A stretch of DNA of 64,000 bases from Paenibacillus sp. JJ-223 (GCF_927798175.1 NZ_CAKMMP010000015.1:124001-188000); one strand, 5' to 3'; positions 23,611-33,180 are shown, counted from the stretch's first letter. Program-made: numbers and translations. The notes: generated by a model from the sequence alone, not told the origin.

Positions 23611-26028
23611 TTACTTGTCGCCTTTACCTTTGTCTGGCGTATGGAACTTTGGCAGCGGTATCTTCGACCAGTCGATGTCCGAAGCCATGTAGAACGACGG
23701 ATACGAAGGCTGGTTATAGCCGCTGTTCTGGCCGGCGATGCCCACACGGTACATCGCGTCATGCATCAGCGTGTACAGCTTGCGATCCGTTAGCTCGGTG
23801 CTCAGGTAGATGCGGATCGCGGAGCTGTCTGCCGTACGAACGAGCATCTCCTCGCGCCAATCGCCGAAAATGTCCGCCACCAGGGACGGCGTTCCTTTCG
23901 TATGATTGTTCGTCAGCGTGCCCGCGGCGGTGAGCAGCGTGCCGCGCGTCCAATCCTTGATCGTCGGCGTCACGTCGATCGCGCCGTCCACGATCTGAGT
24001 TGTCATGTTGCCTGCCCATCGGATGCTCATGTTGGTACCTGGCGCCGTGTCGCTGATCTTCTGACCATCGGCTGTCCACAATCCCACGGCCCATGTTTCG
24101 AGGCCCCGGCGCGTCGGATCAACGTCGCCAACCATGCCGCGTCCGGTATCTTTGCCGGTATACCCGCCATAGATCACTTCGCCGGTCTTGGCGTCTCTCA
24201 GCGAATAACCGTACGGAGCCCAAGGGCCGCCCTCATGCACCATGAAAATTTCGAGCCCCGGCCGAGCCGGATCGATGTCCGCCACATGAATCGCGTCGCC
24301 GTGTCCCAAGCGGGCCACCGTCCCCGGCGCAGCGCTCTCCGGCGGCATGACGTCGGTGGAACTGTACAAGACGCTGCCGTCATGGTCAATCGTGGCCGAG
24401 CCGTACACGATTTCCTGCTTGCCGTCCCCGTCCACGTCGGCCACGCTGAAATAGTGGGCTCCCTGCGTTGTGATCGAACCGTACTGCGGATCTGTGCCGT
24501 CTACGCCATGAGGCCCGTCGTTGAACGGATTTTTCATCGGCGTCCAGCCGCTGTCCACCTTCCATTCCTTCTTCAGTTTCTTGCCATCCCAGTTGTAGGC
24601 GACCATTGTGGAGCGAGTATAGTATCCGCGCGCGAAAATAGCGGAAGGCTTCTTGCCGTCCAGATACGCCACCCCTGCCAGGAACCGGTCTACCCGGTTG
24701 CCGGGTTCGATGCGCGCCATCGCGTAATCGCCCCACATCAGGCCATCGTCATGCCTTTCCGGTTCATAAGGTACGGTTTGCAGCTCTTTGCCGGATTCGC
24801 CTTCAAAGACGGTCACGTATTCCGGCCCGTTCAGGATGAAACCTTCAAACGTGCGCAGATCGTTCCGTGCGCTCCGTTCCGGCGCGTACACGTCCATAAA
24901 GTAGTCGGCCAAGCTCTCCGCATCCTGCTGGGAGAGAGGATACGTGTACTTTTTCTCGATGCCGAAGGCTTCCTCCAGCGTGGCAGGCCAGTTCCCCTTG
25001 ACGACTTCCTCGTACTTGTGCCAGTTCCGGAACATCTGCACTACATGATCGTAATATCCTTTTGCGCTCAGACGGTAATCATCCTCGTTCGAATAGCCCG
25101 CTTTGCGGTCCTCCTTCGGCAGGGTGATGTATTTCTCGGAAGTGACTTTGCCTTTTTTGTTGTATTTGATGATTTTGGTGCCGGGAGCGGTTTTGAACAT
25201 CAATTCAGCCTTGCCGTCCCCGTCGAAATCATAAACGAGCATCTGCGTATAATGAGCACCCGAACGGATGTTGACCCCGAGATCGATCCGGTACAACAGC
25301 TGCCCGTCCAGCGTGTAACAATCGACGTAAGTGCTGCCTGTATATCCTTTTTGCGAAACGTCCTTGGCATTGGATGGATCCCATTTGACGAAAAACTCGT
25401 ATTGGCCGTCGCCATTCACATCTCCGACGCTCATGTCATTGGCGGAATACGTATAGGCTTCTCCGGCAGGAGTCACGCCATCGGCAGGTTTCTGCAATGG
25501 CAGATCGATATATCCGTTGGCCCAAGGTTTGACGGCATCGCTTTTTTTGCTTTCCTTGCCTTTGGAGTTCACGGCGGCGACCTGGTACTTGGAGGACGTT
25601 TTGCCTGCCGGATCGACATAATTGGTGCTGTCCGTTACGGTCGCGATCTTCTTGCCGTCGCGGTAAACGTTAAAGTCCGTTCCCGTCAACCCCTTGTCGC
25701 TGTATCCCGTTGCTTCGTCCGCCAGCAGCCTCCAGCTGAGAAACACACCCTCGGATGTCGATGCGGCGACCAGCCCCCGATCCAGGTATTCGAGCTGAAT
25801 GCTTTTCACCTGACCGCCTCCTTTGTTGGATTGCAGTTCAACATCAGCCGAACCGCTAACGGATGGCGCTGTCGCCCCGGCGATTCCTGAAGTGCCTGCC
25901 AGAAGCAAAGCTGCGCTAAGCGCGGAGGAAAGCACTTTTGCCGCCAAAGGCATGCGTGTCTTTCCACGTTTTGAGTACAATGGCGATACCTTGTTCTGAA
26001 ACCTTGACATGTGTCTTTCCGAATTCAT
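23611..26028 (-). CDS. Secreted rhamnogalacturonan lyase, polysaccharide lyase family 11 (YesW/YesX-like)
   Basis: 805 residues with an N-terminal export signal (positive residues, then a hydrophobic run A-L-S-A-A-L-L-L-A-G-T-S-G-I-A-G-A-T-A). A fibronectin-like beta domain (about 70-180) is followed by the PL11 eight-bladed propeller with D-V-N-G-D-G, D-F-D-G-D-G, D-V-D-G-D-G calcium-type motifs, R-S-G-A-H-Y-T-Q-M, G-D-A-I-H-V-A-D-I-D and D-W-R-E-E. PL11 enzymes cleave the rhamnogalacturonan I backbone of pectin by beta-elimination. YesW is endo- and YesX exo-acting in B. subtilis, and sequence alone does not decide here. It is monocistronic, with a candidate cre site 115 bp upstream. Confidence 0.93.
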   Translation of the reverse strand: MNSERHMSRFQNKVSPLYSKRGKTRMPLAAKVLSSALSAALLLAGTSGIAGATAPSVSGSADVELQSNKGGGQVKSIQLEYLDRGLVAASTSEGVFLSWRLLADEATGYSDKGLTGTDFNVYRDGKKIATVTDSTNYVDPAGKTSSKYQVAAVNSKGKESKKSDAVKPWANGYIDLPLQKPADGVTPAGEAYTYSANDMSVGDVNGDGQYEFFVKWDPSNAKDVSQKGYTGSTYVDCYTLDGQLLYRIDLGVNIRSGAHYTQMLVYDFDGDGKAELMFKTAPGTKIIKYNKKGKVTSEKYITLPKEDRKAGYSNEDDYRLSAKGYYDHVVQMFRNWHKYEEVVKGNWPATLEEAFGIEKKYTYPLSQQDAESLADYFMDVYAPERSARNDLRTFEGFILNGPEYVTVFEGESGKELQTVPYEPERHDDGLMWGDYAMARIEPGNRVDRFLAGVAYLDGKKPSAIFARGYYTRSTMVAYNWDGKKLKKEWKVDSGWTPMKNPFNDGPHGVDGTDPQYGSITTQGAHYFSVADVDGDGKQEIVYGSATIDHDGSVLYSSTDVMPPESAAPGTVARLGHGDAIHVADIDPARPGLEIFMVHEGGPWAPYGYSLRDAKTGEVIYGGYTGKDTGRGMVGDVDPTRRGLETWAVGLWTADGQKISDTAPGTNMSIRWAGNMTTQIVDGAIDVTPTIKDWTRGTLLTAAGTLTNNHTKGTPSLVADIFGDWREEMLVRTADSSAIRIYLSTELTDRKLYTLMHDAMYRVGIAGQNSGYNQPSYPSFYMASDIDWSKIPLPKFHTPDKGKGDK

Positions 26029-26142
26029 CCACCTTCACTCTCCCTTAGACCGAATCGGTGATGCTGCAGCAGCTTCATGATCAAGCTTTGGAACGTTTGG
26101 CCGCTCTATTGAAGAATCAGCCAGATTTCATTCATCTTTGAA

Positions 26143-26156
26143 TGGATACGCTTACA
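26143..26156 (-). promoter_or_regulatory. Candidate cre (CcpA) site upstream of the PL11 lyase
   Basis: On the minus strand TGTAAGCGTATCCA matches the cre consensus TGNAARCGNWWWCA at all but one position. It lies about 115 bp upstream of the lyase start, fitting carbon catabolite repression. The remainder of the 26029-26499 gap holds only the terminator at 26406-26450. Confidence 0.55.
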
Positions 26157-26405
26157 TTTTGCTTGAAATAAAAAAATGCCTTTCTTTGCATCGCGGCATA
26201 CGATCTGCCGCAGGCCATCGATCCGATCCCCCTTTCATCCTTCGGACCCCGCTGCCAAGCCTGATGCCTGACAACCTGCCGAAATGGTTAGAGCAGCCCC
26301 TCTTGATCTGCCCATCGGCTATTATTATAGAGCCCGTTCCTGTCTCAATATAGTTAATTTTCAGTGCAAAATAGGCACTATTCAGTGTTTAAAATTTGAA
26401 ATAAA

Positions 26406-26450
26406 GGACAAAACCGCCATCCTCCTTGCCAGAGGATCGCGGTTTTGTCC
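26406..26450 (-). terminator. Terminator of the cellobiohydrolase gene
   Basis: GGACAAAACCGC...GCGGTTTTGTCC with inner GGAGGAT/ATCCTC pairing makes a stem of about 19 bp around a 6-nt loop, 50 nt after the GH6 stop. The T tail on the minus strand is short (TTTAT). Confidence 0.8.
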
Positions 26451-26499
26451 TTGTTATCCAAGCTCTTTCAAAACGCTGAGCACTGCCTCGGCAGTAGCC

Positions 26500-28686
26500 T
26501 CAAGGCTCAATGCCCCATACCAGGCTTCCGTCTTTATAAAGGGTTACCTTGCTCCAATCTTGATAAGAAGTTTTGGTCGGATCGTAGGAATAATCGTCGG
26601 TTTCGTCAAAATTGCTCCAGTCTGTTTTGTACATCCGCAGCTGGATATCCCCCGATTGTCCGCCAGCCGGAATGCTGCCTGCCCCTGCCGTGAAACTGAG
26701 CTCCACATACCCATCCGCAAACGTGCGCTGGATGTTGCTGCCTCCGATCTGGGCATAATCGATGGCTGAATCCATCGCAGCGCTGCCTTCTTTCGTAAAG
26801 TAATAGCGAAGCTTCAAGTCGCTCAGGTTTACGGCCGTATTTCCCGTATTTCCCGTATTTTTGATATTGAAATAGGGTTTGATCTGATTATCGGCCGCAT
26901 TGGTATCTCCTGCATGGTATTGCACCACCAGATCACCTGTGGGAACGACCACGCTCTGCGGCGTTGCCGTCGCGGCGACGGAAGGGCTGCTCTCGCCTGC
27001 CGCATTCACCGCGCTCACCACGTAATGGTACGTCGTACCATTGGTCAGGCCCGTATCCGTGTACGATGCTGCAGTCACGTTCGCGGCCACCGTTGCGTAT
27101 GGTCCCGATGCATTCGTCGCGCGTTTTACATGATAACTCGTTGCTCCGGAAGACGCGCTCCAGCTTAAAGTCACTTGACCGTTGCCGGCCGTCGCCGTCA
27201 GTGATGCAGGTGCCGAAGGCGCAGTTTCGCCGTTGCCCGGCGTAGATCCGCCACCATTGCTCGCCGGGATCACCGGAAACGCGTTCTGCACGAGCATAAC
27301 GAATTGGTCATGGAACCAGTGCCCGGAAATCGGTGCATTCGGCAGCGCGCCCGTCAGAACGCCATCCCGGGTGACGAACGTGGGATCGCACATCCGGTCG
27401 AAGCCCTTGCCTTCATCGTTCGGAATGGCGGAGCTGGAGCCGTCCGACTCGCCCGGAGGCTTGACCCATACATAGGCGTCCAGATGAGCGGCCCCCGGTG
27501 CTGCCTGCGGCGGTTGGCCGATGCCTGCTCCGCTGTTGTTGCACCAGTTGCCCCGATGGTCGCGGCGATCGACGCGTCCGGAGTCGACGTAGGTGTTGAT
27601 ATTGCTGCCCGACGCGGTGGAAGGCCGATTCGGCCCGCCCCAGCCATTGCGGCTCGTATCGATCAGGAAGCCGATGCTGCTTGGCCAGCCTGCCTGCACA
27701 AACCCGTTGTAGAGGGCGGCGGTAAAATCGGTTTCGTCGAAATACGGATTCCATTCGTAGAAATCGGATGAACGGATCGGCTGGCCGCCAATGTTCAGAT
27801 CCGGGTTCGGCAGGTTCGGCTCATGCAGCGGCGTCGTATTGGCCGTGTTGGTAATGAAGCCGTCCACGCTGTTCAAGCCGGACGTCGTTCCTTGCACAAC
27901 ATCGGTATAGAGCGCAATGGCGCCTGTACGGTTGTTGTCCCAGCCGAGCCAGCCGGAATGGCCGATGTCCAGATAGTTGTATACGTTCGGAATGGCATGA
28001 AGTTTATTGATCGCGTATTGCACGCCTTCTTCATAGATGCCGGTGGAACTCGCTTGCGCGCAGGCCGGCGTGCTCAGGTTGGTGACCAGGTTCGGCAAGC
28101 TGTCCGGCTCAATGACCGCGACGATGCGGATATCCTGGTATTTCGGGTCTGCAAAAATATCGGCGAGCACATCAATGTACTCCGTTTTGTACGTCTGAAG
28201 CGCAGCCTGCGTCAGGGGCAGCTCACCGTTGGAGGCCAGCGCGTGGCAATCCCGCCCAGGCAGGTTATAGATGACAAACGTGGCCGTAATCGGCACGCCG
28301 GGCTGCTTCTGCGCGAGGACGGCGTCCAGATGCTGCTCCACGCTTTTGCGGCCCGCATTGTCGGCCCCCCCATAGATTGCCGCGATGCGATCGACCCAGA
28401 CGGCGGTCGGATACGATTTTACCGTTTCCATCTTGGCCTTGAGCGCCGTGTCGGACGTCTGTGCAATCGACGTGTCCACCAGGGCCGAATAATCCTGATT
28501 GACGTACGCGGTGGCACCTACGAACGGATTGTCCACATGCGCCTCCGCTGCCCGGATCGGGTCCGCAGTCATGCCCGGGAAGATGCCCGCAGCCAGCAAA
28601 GCTCCTGCAAGCACTTGTTTGACGCTCTTGCGGAACAGCTTTTTCCTTCCCGCCGGGCTTCCCGGTATCGTTTTCCTCTTTGCCAT
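26500..28686 (-). CDS. Secreted cellobiohydrolase: GH6 catalytic domain, FN3, CBM3
   Basis: 728 residues. A basic N-terminus (R-K-K-L-F-R-K) and hydrophobic core (V-L-A-G-A-L-L-A-A-G-I-F-P-G) form a secretion signal. Residues ~50-470 are glycoside hydrolase family 6: Y-N-L-P-G-R-D-C, V-I-E-P-D-S-L-P-N and W-V-K-P-P-G-E-S-D-G are the family's catalytic motifs. A fibronectin type III module follows (about 490-575, P-A-S-L-T-A-T-A-G-N-G-Q-V-T-L-S-W), then a C-terminal family 3 cellulose-binding module (V-Q-Y-H-A-G-D-T-N-A-A-D-N-Q-I-K-P). It releases cellobiose from the non-reducing ends of cellulose. AGGTGG is 8 nt before the start. Confidence 0.95.
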   Translation of the reverse strand: MAKRKTIPGSPAGRKKLFRKSVKQVLAGALLAAGIFPGMTADPIRAAEAHVDNPFVGATAYVNQDYSALVDTSIAQTSDTALKAKMETVKSYPTAVWVDRIAAIYGGADNAGRKSVEQHLDAVLAQKQPGVPITATFVIYNLPGRDCHALASNGELPLTQAALQTYKTEYIDVLADIFADPKYQDIRIVAVIEPDSLPNLVTNLSTPACAQASSTGIYEEGVQYAINKLHAIPNVYNYLDIGHSGWLGWDNNRTGAIALYTDVVQGTTSGLNSVDGFITNTANTTPLHEPNLPNPDLNIGGQPIRSSDFYEWNPYFDETDFTAALYNGFVQAGWPSSIGFLIDTSRNGWGGPNRPSTASGSNINTYVDSGRVDRRDHRGNWCNNSGAGIGQPPQAAPGAAHLDAYVWVKPPGESDGSSSAIPNDEGKGFDRMCDPTFVTRDGVLTGALPNAPISGHWFHDQFVMLVQNAFPVIPASNGGGSTPGNGETAPSAPASLTATAGNGQVTLSWSASSGATSYHVKRATNASGPYATVAANVTAASYTDTGLTNGTTYHYVVSAVNAAGESSPSVAATATPQSVVVPTGDLVVQYHAGDTNAADNQIKPYFNIKNTGNTGNTAVNLSDLKLRYYFTKEGSAAMDSAIDYAQIGGSNIQRTFADGYVELSFTAGAGSIPAGGQSGDIQLRMYKTDWSNFDETDDYSYDPTKTSYQDWSKVTLYKDGSLVWGIEP

Positions 28687-28956
28687 TATAATTCCACCTT
28701 TCTCCTTTTGGATTGGATGTTACCTCATGACTGATCCTCTGGGTCGGCAAGATGAACATGCCCGGTAGAGAACGCCCTGATGTATGGATGGGTATTGGCA
28801 GGCACACCTCCGTAAACAATTTGATAATGCATGCTTATGAACCATGCGATGGATCGACGATTCCATGACAAGTTGGACAGGCCGGAAAGTTCGTCTACGT
28901 ATACAGGAGCTCTCGATGGATAAATGAAACGTTGAAGGTCAGGCACTGAAAGGAGA

Positions 28957-29157
28957 TTAGCGATGCTTTGTTGCGTCGAAGTCTGTAAGTAAAACCGAAC
29001 CGATGCAAAGAAATGGGCAAATGTGGATGCTGCTCTGAGGGTGATTGCGGGTATTCATGTTGAGGTAGTTAACCGTCTGATGGTAAGCGCTTACTAAATT
29101 GAAGTTAATGGAAGCATATGATCTGGCGGATTCGCTTCCTTGAACCTCACACGCCAT
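28957..29157 (-). CDS. Possible 66-residue protein with consensus promoter and ribosome site
   Basis: The frame from the ATG at 29157 is preceded by AAAGGAGGTGAAC, an almost perfect ribosome site, and by a consensus promoter (29178-29206), so the mRNA would start within a few bases of the ribosome site. The product (MACEVQGSESARSYASINFN...) has no recognisable domain and an ordinary mix of residues, so coding is unproven. It lies 270 bp upstream of the cellobiohydrolase on the same strand and contains a cre-like palindrome. It may be a leader for that gene. The stretch 28687-28956 shows nothing further. Confidence 0.3.
   Translation of the reverse strand: MACEVQGSESARSYASINFNLVSAYHQTVNYLNMNTRNHPQSSIHICPFLCIGSVLLTDFDATKHR
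29082..29095 (-). promoter_or_regulatory. Candidate cre site upstream of the cellobiohydrolase
   Basis: A perfect 12-bp palindrome GTAAGCGCTTAC is the core of the ideal cre sequence; the two outermost bases differ. It lies about 80 nt downstream of the promoter at 29178-29206, where CcpA could act as a roadblock. Confidence 0.5.
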
Positions 29158-29177
29158 GTTCACCTCCTTTTGAATCG

Positions 29178-29206
29178 ATTATACCCTATGAAAATATTAC
29201 TGTAAA
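29178..29206 (-). promoter_or_regulatory. Strong sigma-A promoter upstream of the cellobiohydrolase region
   Basis: On the minus strand TTTACA (29201-29206), 17 nt, TATAAT (29178-29183), embedded in AT-rich DNA. It is the only good promoter seen between the exporter genes and the GH6 gene, so it probably drives GH6. Confidence 0.7.
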
Positions 29207-29255
29207 TTGAATTAATTAAAATATTTTATATTTTTTAGAAGAAAATCAGCGGCAA

Positions 29256-29297
29256 CAAACAAGCCGGGCAAAAACGGTTCTCTTTGCCCGGCTTGTC
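29256..29297 (-). terminator. Hairpin after the exporter operon
   Basis: AACAAGCCGGGCAAA pairs with TTTGCCCGGCTTGT around a ~12-nt loop, about 50 nt after the adaptor stop. T runs are short on both strands, so it may be a weak or bidirectional terminator. Confidence 0.65.
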
Positions 29298-29346
29298 CTT
29301 ATTTTTCGGCAGATGCCATGCTCGACACCTACTAGATTCATTGCTG

Positions 29347-30423
29347 TTAAGGTAAAACCACGATATCCCCCGGCTTCAATCCGCTAATCACTTCGGTCTG
29401 GTCCCCCGACTCCATGCCGGTTTTCACGGTTCGCGGCTCGGTCTGCCCGTTTCCTTTGTCGAGCAGCACGTAAGGTTCGGCTTGATCGCGCATGATGGCG
29501 AGGCTTGAAACGACGGTGGCTTTGTCCTTGCGCGCCGTTTCGATCTCTCCCTCAAGACTGACTCCGCCATACATCCGGGCATCCGGCTTCAGGTCAATGA
29601 CGATATCGAACTGGGATGCCTGCTTGAGGTCGGCGTCGGAGCCTTTGCGGGCGAATTTGGATACCTTGCTCACCTTGCCCGTGAACTCCGGCTCTTTATT
29701 GGCCGTCATGCGGACCTTTACCGGCATGCCGGGTTTGAGCGTAAACAGTTCCTCTTCGCCGATGACCGCCATGAATTGCAGCTTGGACGTGTTCGTGATG
29801 CTGCCTACGGACTGGCCTTCGCTGACCATGCGGGTCTTCGTGTCGGAATCGTTCAACTGAAAGATGCCCGATGCCGGAGCGTACACGGTCGCCCTGCCGA
29901 TGACCTCTTGCTTCTTCTGTATTTCCTGTTCTTTCAAGGCGATTGCTTTCTGGTTCAGCTCATTGGTCATGCGTTTACTCTCCCGGTCGGCAAACGCCTT
30001 TTTGCGTTCTTCCTCGGTTACGCCGAGCGATGCGCTCATGTCGGCTTGATCCATGGTCACCTGATTGATTTCGATTTCCAGCTTCGCCTTCTCCAGATCG
30101 CTTTGCAGCTGCTGGACCTCCGTTTGAAGCGTCGAAGTATCCAGCGTAAACAGCACGTCTCCTTTCTTCACCTGCTGCCCGTTCTTCACGTTCCATTGTT
30201 TGATGCTTGCGGCGTATGGCGCAAAAACGTCCGTCTGGTCCGTGTAGACCGACTTTCCTTTTACCTGTATCGTCTGGGTCATCGTTTGCCGGGTCACTTC
30301 GAACGTAATCGGCGGCGGAACCTCGATGGGAGCCTCCGGCTGCGGTTTGTATTTCTCATATAGCCAGTAACCCGCCCCTGCCATAATCGCCACGGTTACG
30401 ATGACGTTGATCCATTTTTTCAT
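29347..30423 (-). CDS. HlyD/MacA-type adaptor of an ABC exporter (YknX-like)
   Basis: 358 residues. One N-terminal membrane anchor (about 7-23) is followed by a biotinyl-lipoyl-like domain split by an alpha-helical coiled coil (about 100-175, heptad-rich L-Q-S-D-L-E-K-A-K-L-E-I-E and K-E-Q-E-I-Q-K-K-Q). A beta-barrel and membrane-proximal domain ends in S-G-L-K-P-G-D-I-V-V-L-P. This is the layout of membrane fusion proteins that partner MacB-type exporters. Third gene of a leftward operon with permease and ATPase, 87 nt after the permease stop. Likely role: export of, or protection from, an antimicrobial or lipid compound. Confidence 0.88.
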   Translation of the reverse strand: MKKWINVIVTVAIMAGAGYWLYEKYKPQPEAPIEVPPPITFEVTRQTMTQTIQVKGKSVYTDQTDVFAPYAASIKQWNVKNGQQVKKGDVLFTLDTSTLQTEVQQLQSDLEKAKLEIEINQVTMDQADMSASLGVTEEERKKAFADRESKRMTNELNQKAIALKEQEIQKKQEVIGRATVYAPASGIFQLNDSDTKTRMVSEGQSVGSITNTSKLQFMAVIGEEELFTLKPGMPVKVRMTANKEPEFTGKVSKVSKFARKGSDADLKQASQFDIVIDLKPDARMYGGVSLEGEIETARKDKATVVSSLAIMRDQAEPYVLLDKGNGQTEPRTVKTGMESGDQTEVISGLKPGDIVVLP

Positions 30424-30510
30424 TGCTGCATGTTCCCTTTCGCTGATAAAGTGATTGGCCGGACCTTGTGCATGATCCGCTCTTGAGCTTGAGCTTGAGC
30501 CGGAGCTTGG

Positions 30511-31878
30511 TCATCCTGACTTGATCACGCTAAGCGCATTGGTTCGTGACGCGCTGATGGCCGGGTAGATGCCCGAAGCGATGCCTACCAGGACGGCGAA
30601 CAAAATGCCCTGCGGCAAGGCCGACTGCTGAATGATCACCGTCATCGGCCCGTTCTGCTGGTCGGCCATCTGGCTTGCCAGCAGGCCGTTCACGCCGCCA
30701 AGCGCGGCAAACGCGATGCCTACGCCAGCCAAGCCGCCCATCAGTCCAAGCATGGCTGCCTCGGCAATGAACATCTGGCGTACCTGCCACAGATTGGCGC
30801 CCAGCACCTTCATTACGCCGATCTGTTTGCGGCGTTGGTGGGTCGACATGATCATCGCCACGATGATCGACAAAGACGCCAGCACCATGATGAAGCCGCC
30901 GATGCCGATGGCTGCCTTCTGGTACATCGCGAGTTGGCCTGCCAAAGCCTCTTCCTGGAACAGGTTGCTTTCCGTATTCAGCATCAGCTTCTGGATCTGT
31001 TGTTCCACTTGGGCAACATGACGTTTGTCCTCGACTTTGACCAAGGCGGAATTCAGGCGGGCGGCGACCTTTCCGTCCGCCCGCTGCATGCCGAGCTCAT
31101 CCTGCAGCGCACGCGCCGTATCGAGCGGCATATATATTTTTTTATCGTTCTGGGCGCTTTCGCCGCTCATGTTCGTTGGCTGAGCCAGCTCCCCGGTCAC
31201 CCGCACGGAGCCGCTTGTTCTGCTTTTGCCGGGATTCGCCATATCCTCGTACCTGAATTGCACCCGTTCCTGCACGAGCTTGTCCTGCTTGGACGCCATC
31301 TCCATGTATTGCTGGAGCAGGTCGTTGTTATATGGATCGTTGTTCAACTGCTCGAACAATTTTTGCGTCACTTTGGGGTCGACGAGTCCGAATGTTGCCC
31401 CGTAACTTGCAACGGCTGTTCGTCCGCCACCCGCCGCTCCGCTTCCCTGCGCATACTTGTATCCGAATCCGCCCAGCGTCCCGAGCTCCGTGCCGATCGC
31501 CTCCACATAAGAGCTTCGTCCGTCGGGCAGTACCATCTCCACCATGTCCAGCTTCAGCATCGGAGCTACGGCGATGACGTGCGGGAGCCGCTGGATAATT
31601 CCGATTTTCTCCGGCGTCAACGCGCCCCGTTCAAACGTCGAGGTCTGGCGGCTCGCGCCGCCGGTGCGAATGCCTTCATTCGGCGTGACCGTGATTTCGT
31701 CCATCTTGTAATTCGCATTTAGCGTCTGCTCGCTATACGCCTGAATGGATTGCCCTACGCTGAGCGCAATGATCATTGCGGCCGAGCCGATGGACAAGCC
31801 GATCATGCAGAGCAGGGTCACCACTTTCCTGCGAACGATTTGCCCCCATGCCATGCGGGTTACATCCCAAATTCTCAC
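30511..31878 (-). CDS. ABC exporter permease, MacB/FtsX type (YknZ-like)
   Basis: 455 residues. N-terminal membrane helix (about 20-42, V-T-L-L-C-M-I-G-L-S-I-G-S-A-A), a large extracytoplasmic MacB_PCD domain (about 45-310), and a C-terminal FtsX domain with three helices, including R-R-K-Q-I-G-V-M-K-V-L-G-A and the final P-A-I-S-A-S-R-T-N-A-L. The arrangement is that of a half-transporter that dimerises. It begins 1 nt after the ATPase stop, so they are translationally linked. Confidence 0.9.
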   Translation of the reverse strand: MRIWDVTRMAWGQIVRRKVVTLLCMIGLSIGSAAMIIALSVGQSIQAYSEQTLNANYKMDEITVTPNEGIRTGGASRQTSTFERGALTPEKIGIIQRLPHVIAVAPMLKLDMVEMVLPDGRSSYVEAIGTELGTLGGFGYKYAQGSGAAGGGRTAVASYGATFGLVDPKVTQKLFEQLNNDPYNNDLLQQYMEMASKQDKLVQERVQFRYEDMANPGKSRTSGSVRVTGELAQPTNMSGESAQNDKKIYMPLDTARALQDELGMQRADGKVAARLNSALVKVEDKRHVAQVEQQIQKLMLNTESNLFQEEALAGQLAMYQKAAIGIGGFIMVLASLSIIVAMIMSTHQRRKQIGVMKVLGANLWQVRQMFIAEAAMLGLMGGLAGVGIAFAALGGVNGLLASQMADQQNGPMTVIIQQSALPQGILFAVLVGIASGIYPAISASRTNALSVIKSG

Positions 31879-31879
31879 G

Positions 31880-32587
31880 TTACTTCTCCTTTACTCCGGC
31901 TTGCTGCACGGTTTCGCGAACGAGACGTCCCTGCTGAAGCGTAAGCACGACCTGCATCTGTTCAGCGACTTCCGCCTCATGGGTCACGATGACGAACGTG
32001 GTCCGCATTTCCCGATTCAACCGCTGCAAAATGGTAATGATCTCTTCCTCCGTCTCCGTATCCAAATTCCCTGTCGGCTCATCGGCAAAAATAACCGACG
32101 GCTCGGTAATGAGCGAACGCGCGATGCTGACGCGCTGCTGCTGCCCGCCGGATAGCTGGGAGGGGAACAGAGCAGCCTTGGGGGCGAGCCCCACCTGTTC
32201 CAGCAGGCTTAACGCTTTGGTTTTGCGCTTGGATGGGCTTACACCCATAAACACAAGCGGAAGCTCCACATTTTCGCGTACCGTCAGGTTGGACAGCAGT
32301 TCATACGACTGGAAAATAAAACCGATATGGCTGCGCCGGAACTCGGCCAGCCGGTTCTCCCCCAGGCGCACGATATCCTGATCGGCGATCCAGATCTTGC
32401 CTTGGTCCGGCTTCATCAGCCCGGCCATCAAGTTAAGCAGGGTTGATTTGCCGGAGCCCGAGCTGCCGAGAAGCGCAACCATCGTTCCCTTTTCCACCGT
32501 GAGGTTGATATCGTGAAGCACCGGCACACTTTCCTTGGCGTTGCGAAATGCATGCGATACCTGTTCTACCCGTAACATTGCTGCCAA
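31880..32587 (-). CDS. ABC exporter ATP-binding subunit (LolD/MacB/YknY-like)
   Basis: 235 residues, the usual length. The frame opens with a TTG at 32587 that has GGAAG 8 nt upstream; an ATG at 32578 is the alternative. Walker A G-S-S-G-S-G-K-S-T, signature L-S-G-G-Q-Q-Q-R-V-S-I-A-R-S-L, Walker B V-I-F-A-D-E-P-T-G-N-L-D and V-T-H-E are intact. The T-G-N-L-D variant is typical of LolD/MacB-type ATPases. First gene of the three-gene exporter operon. Confidence 0.92.
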   Translation of the reverse strand: MAAMLRVEQVSHAFRNAKESVPVLHDINLTVEKGTMVALLGSSGSGKSTLLNLMAGLMKPDQGKIWIADQDIVRLGENRLAEFRRSHIGFIFQSYELLSNLTVRENVELPLVFMGVSPSKRKTKALSLLEQVGLAPKAALFPSQLSGGQQQRVSIARSLITEPSVIFADEPTGNLDTETEEEIITILQRLNREMRTTFVIVTHEAEVAEQMQVVLTLQQGRLVRETVQQAGVKEK

Positions 32588-33023
32588 TCGTTCATCTTCC
32601 TTTCCTTTCCTTACCTCGCCTTACCTCAACTTCTCTCCTCGCCGGAACCGGCAACCGGAAAAACTCTGGCGAACTCCGATAGTTCGCAGACGTGCGGATG
32701 GGTTTCCCATCGTTATGTACACCTTGATTATAGTGGCGAGTTGTATCCGTCCTGACGGCGGATGTATCCAATTTGTAACATATGGGGATGACGCGTACAT
32801 GGGAGGGGCGTTGAGGTAGGAGGGTCTATGTTGCCATTACACAACTTGAGTAGCCTTCTGCAATCTTGGAGGGAGAATCTTTTATTGGCCCGCTCTCTTA
32901 CAAGTTTGGCAATAATGCCTGAAAGCTATGGTATTAAGGCAGGATGCGATTCGGTGAGGGTGGACCCTCTTGCAAAGGAGACGCTTTTTCCTTAGGCGAA
33001 CCCAGATATGTGTAGGTGATCCT

Positions 33024-33180
33024 TGTTGGCGTTCTTTGGTTGTGTTCTTTGATGGTACTCTTTGTCGGTACTCTTTATTTGTGCGTCTTGCTGGTATTCC
33101 TGGTTCGTACTGTTTGTCGCATCGGGTGCTTCTAGGATGCTTCTAGGGTGCTCCTTAGATACTTCTTGGGTGCTCTCCCC
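33024..33180. repeat. Degenerate short tandem repeats in a 1.2-kb gene-free stretch
   Basis: Between 32588 and 33799 I find no convincing gene. This part is built of imperfect 12-16-nt units such as GGTACTCTTTGT and GGATGCTTCTAG. The open frames across it are low-complexity and lack ribosome sites. Confidence 0.6.

Noticed and set aside
23902..25890. 662-residue open frame on the plus strand
   Set aside because: Antisense to the PL11 lyase; H/R/V-rich and without any motif.
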